Shown here piece by piece: positions 5,673 to 6,893 of a DNA stretch of 6,893 nucleotides (the stretch's first letter is position 1; the number at the start of each line of letters is the position of its first letter). Where the stretch lies: NCBI GenBank assembly GCA_018224415.1, contig JAGTUZ010000119.1, positions 1 through 6,893 on the forward strand, read 5' to 3'. Below the pieces are notes generated by a model. The model was not told the origin of the DNA. It was given only the letters and a program-made list of their open reading frames with translations, and did no database searches. The position numbers and the translations under genes were made by a program. The stretch comes from Bacteroidota bacterium. Its GTDB lineage: Bacteria > Bacteroidota > Ignavibacteria > SZUA-365.

Positions 5673-6875
5673 ATGAAACGAACACTCGTCATCCTTCTCC
5701 TCCTCCTCGCCGCCTCGGGGGCGACGGCCCAGCCGCGCCTGGAGCTGCGGCTGCTGAAACCCAATACGCCGGATTACTACTATTATCAGCTCTATTTCGC
5801 CACGTTCTGCGGCGACAGCGTGATCTACCACATCACGAAACAGCAGCTCATTCTCGAAGAATATTTAGGGCTCGTGGACCCCAACGATTACACGATCGAC
5901 CGTCTCGCATCGCCCACCCGTAACTCGTGTTATGAAATTGCGCTGGCCTTTGACAACTCCAGTAGCGTCGGGGCGGACCTTCCGGCTGTCATCGACGCCG
6001 GGCATGCCTTCATCGACACCATGAGCAAGAGCTGTGATTACGCTTCCGTGATCACCTTCGACGACCGTCCGACCATCCGCACGTTCCTCGGCAATGACCG
6101 CGACATCCTGCGTGAAGCGGTGGACGCGATGGGCATCAGCGGCCGGCGCGCACTGTACGACGGCATCAGCACCGGCATCACCACGCTGTACACATCCGGC
6201 AGCGCCCGCGTCCAGGCGGTGTTGGCCTTCACTTCGGGCAACGACAACAGTAGCGGTCGCGTCCTTGACGAGCTGCTCCATGACGTGCGGCAGTACGGAA
6301 TCCGCGTGTTCATCATCGCCATGGGATCAGGCATCAACGAGACACCCCTGCGCACGCTGTGCACCGAAAGCGGCGGCATGTACTATCGCCTCTCCTCTGC
6401 AGATGACCTTGTGCCCACATACCAGCGCTTCGCCAGATTTATCGAACGGGAATTCGACGAACATCGCATCACCCGTCGCACCAAGAACGTCACCATGCGC
6501 GACCTGCACATTCGCATGCGTCTCGAAGCCTGCGCAGACAGCATCTGGGCAGAACGCGTCTTCTATCCTTTACCCGTCGTGACAGCTCCGCCGTCGCCTG
6601 CTCCTGTCACGCTGGAACTCGGACAATCATATCCGAATCCCGTCTCACGCACTGCAGACCTGCATTTCCAGTTCTCCCTCTCGAATGCCGCAACCATCCG
6701 CCTCGAACTCTTCGATGCGCTCGGCCGCACCGTTGCCGTCATTCGCGAGGGTGCACTCCCTCCAGGTACACACACCGCCACCTTCCATCCCGCCACGCTG
6801 CCGCCGGGCTTCTACATCTATCGCCTGTCGAGCGGCATGGAATTCCGGACCGGCAAGCTCACCGTCTCTGAATAA
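5673..6875 (+). CDS. Secreted von Willebrand factor A domain protein with T9SS-type C-terminal domain
   Basis: A 400-residue exported protein. The ATG at 5673 is chosen because GAGGAG lies 8 nt upstream and a clean signal peptide follows (MKRTLVILLLLL..., likely cut after ATA19). An in-frame ATG at 5649 overlaps the lipoprotein stop but would add eight residues before the signal. Residues about 21-85 form a short beta-rich lead-in. Residues about 86-265 form a von Willebrand A fold with the MIDAS start D94-N-S-S-S98, then RALYDGIS at 159-166, VLAFTSGND at 183-191 and FIIAMGSG at 213-220. The usual MIDAS Thr before ALYD is Arg159, and the usual Asp in TDG is Ser188, so metal binding may be weak or lost. 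Residues about 313-400 match a T9SS type A sorting tail (LGQSYPNPVS, FDALGRTVAV, PPGFYIYRL, KLTVSE). A surface binding or adhesion role is inferred. It is the last gene seen in the operon, and no terminator is visible before the window ends. Confidence 0.9.
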   Translation: MKRTLVILLLLLAASGATAQPRLELRLLKPNTPDYYYYQLYFATFCGDSVIYHITKQQLILEEYLGLVDPNDYTIDRLASPTRNSCYEIALAFDNSSSVGADLPAVIDAGHAFIDTMSKSCDYASVITFDDRPTIRTFLGNDRDILREAVDAMGISGRRALYDGISTGITTLYTSGSARVQAVLAFTSGNDNSSGRVLDELLHDVRQYGIRVFIIAMGSGINETPLRTLCTESGGMYYRLSSADDLVPTYQRFARFIEREFDEHRITRRTKNVTMRDLHIRMRLEACADSIWAERVFYPLPVVTAPPSPAPVTLELGQSYPNPVSRTADLHFQFSLSNAATIRLELFDALGRTVAVIREGALPPGTHTATFHPATLPPGFYIYRLSSGMEFRTGKLTVSE

Positions 6876-6893
6876 TCTCCGACTCCCCGGGGA

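Noticed and set aside
6884..6893. Perfect palindrome TCCCCGGGGA at the window edge
   Set aside because: It might be part of a terminator stem, but it is only 10 bp and the sequence ends there, so it cannot be judged.

Overview
The window looks like chromosomal DNA from a fairly GC-rich member of the Bacteroidota in the broad sense (the Bacteroidetes/Ignavibacteria/Kapabacteria side of the FCB group). The evidence is two proteins with C-terminal domains of the type IX secretion (T9SS) sorting class, an ECF sigma factor paired with an envelope-spanning anti-sigma protein, and promoter-like boxes close to the Bacteroidota TAnnTTTG pattern. The sequence alone does not fix the genus.

Layout. (1) 1-1005, plus strand: the 3' half of an ABC-F ATPase gene whose 5' part lies outside the window. 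(2) 1026-2735, minus strand, convergent with it: a secreted protein with six Asp-box (BNR) motifs, an FN3-like domain and a T9SS-type tail. (3) 2736-2968: an AT-richer divergent intergenic region with candidate promoters in both directions. (4) 2969-6875, plus strand: a compact four-gene run. It encodes an ECF sigma factor, a 454-residue anti-sigma/beta-barrel protein (ATGA overlap with the sigma gene), a lipoprotein (24-bp gap) and a secreted von Willebrand A (VWA) protein with a T9SS tail (20-bp gap).

The most interesting element is the second gene of that run. One chain appears to carry an N-terminal anti-sigma-like domain, a low-complexity linker, one inner-membrane helix, a Pro-rich periplasmic tether of about 140 residues, and a C-terminal barrel of about eight strands ending in Phe, as outer-membrane proteins do. 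This architecture matches the dual membrane-spanning anti-sigma (Dma) idea described in Bacteroides thetaiotaomicron. Here both linkers carry 18-bp (hexapeptide) tandem repeats, and the classical zinc ligands of the anti-sigma domain are missing.

Inferred working model: the barrel senses something at the outer membrane, perhaps the lipoprotein or the VWA protein made from the same operon. The signal passes through the tether to the cytoplasmic domain and releases the sigma factor, which may control its own operon and possibly the divergent Asp-box gene. No RNA genes, CRISPR arrays, insertion sequences or phage genes were seen, and no gene-free stretch exceeds 300 bases.
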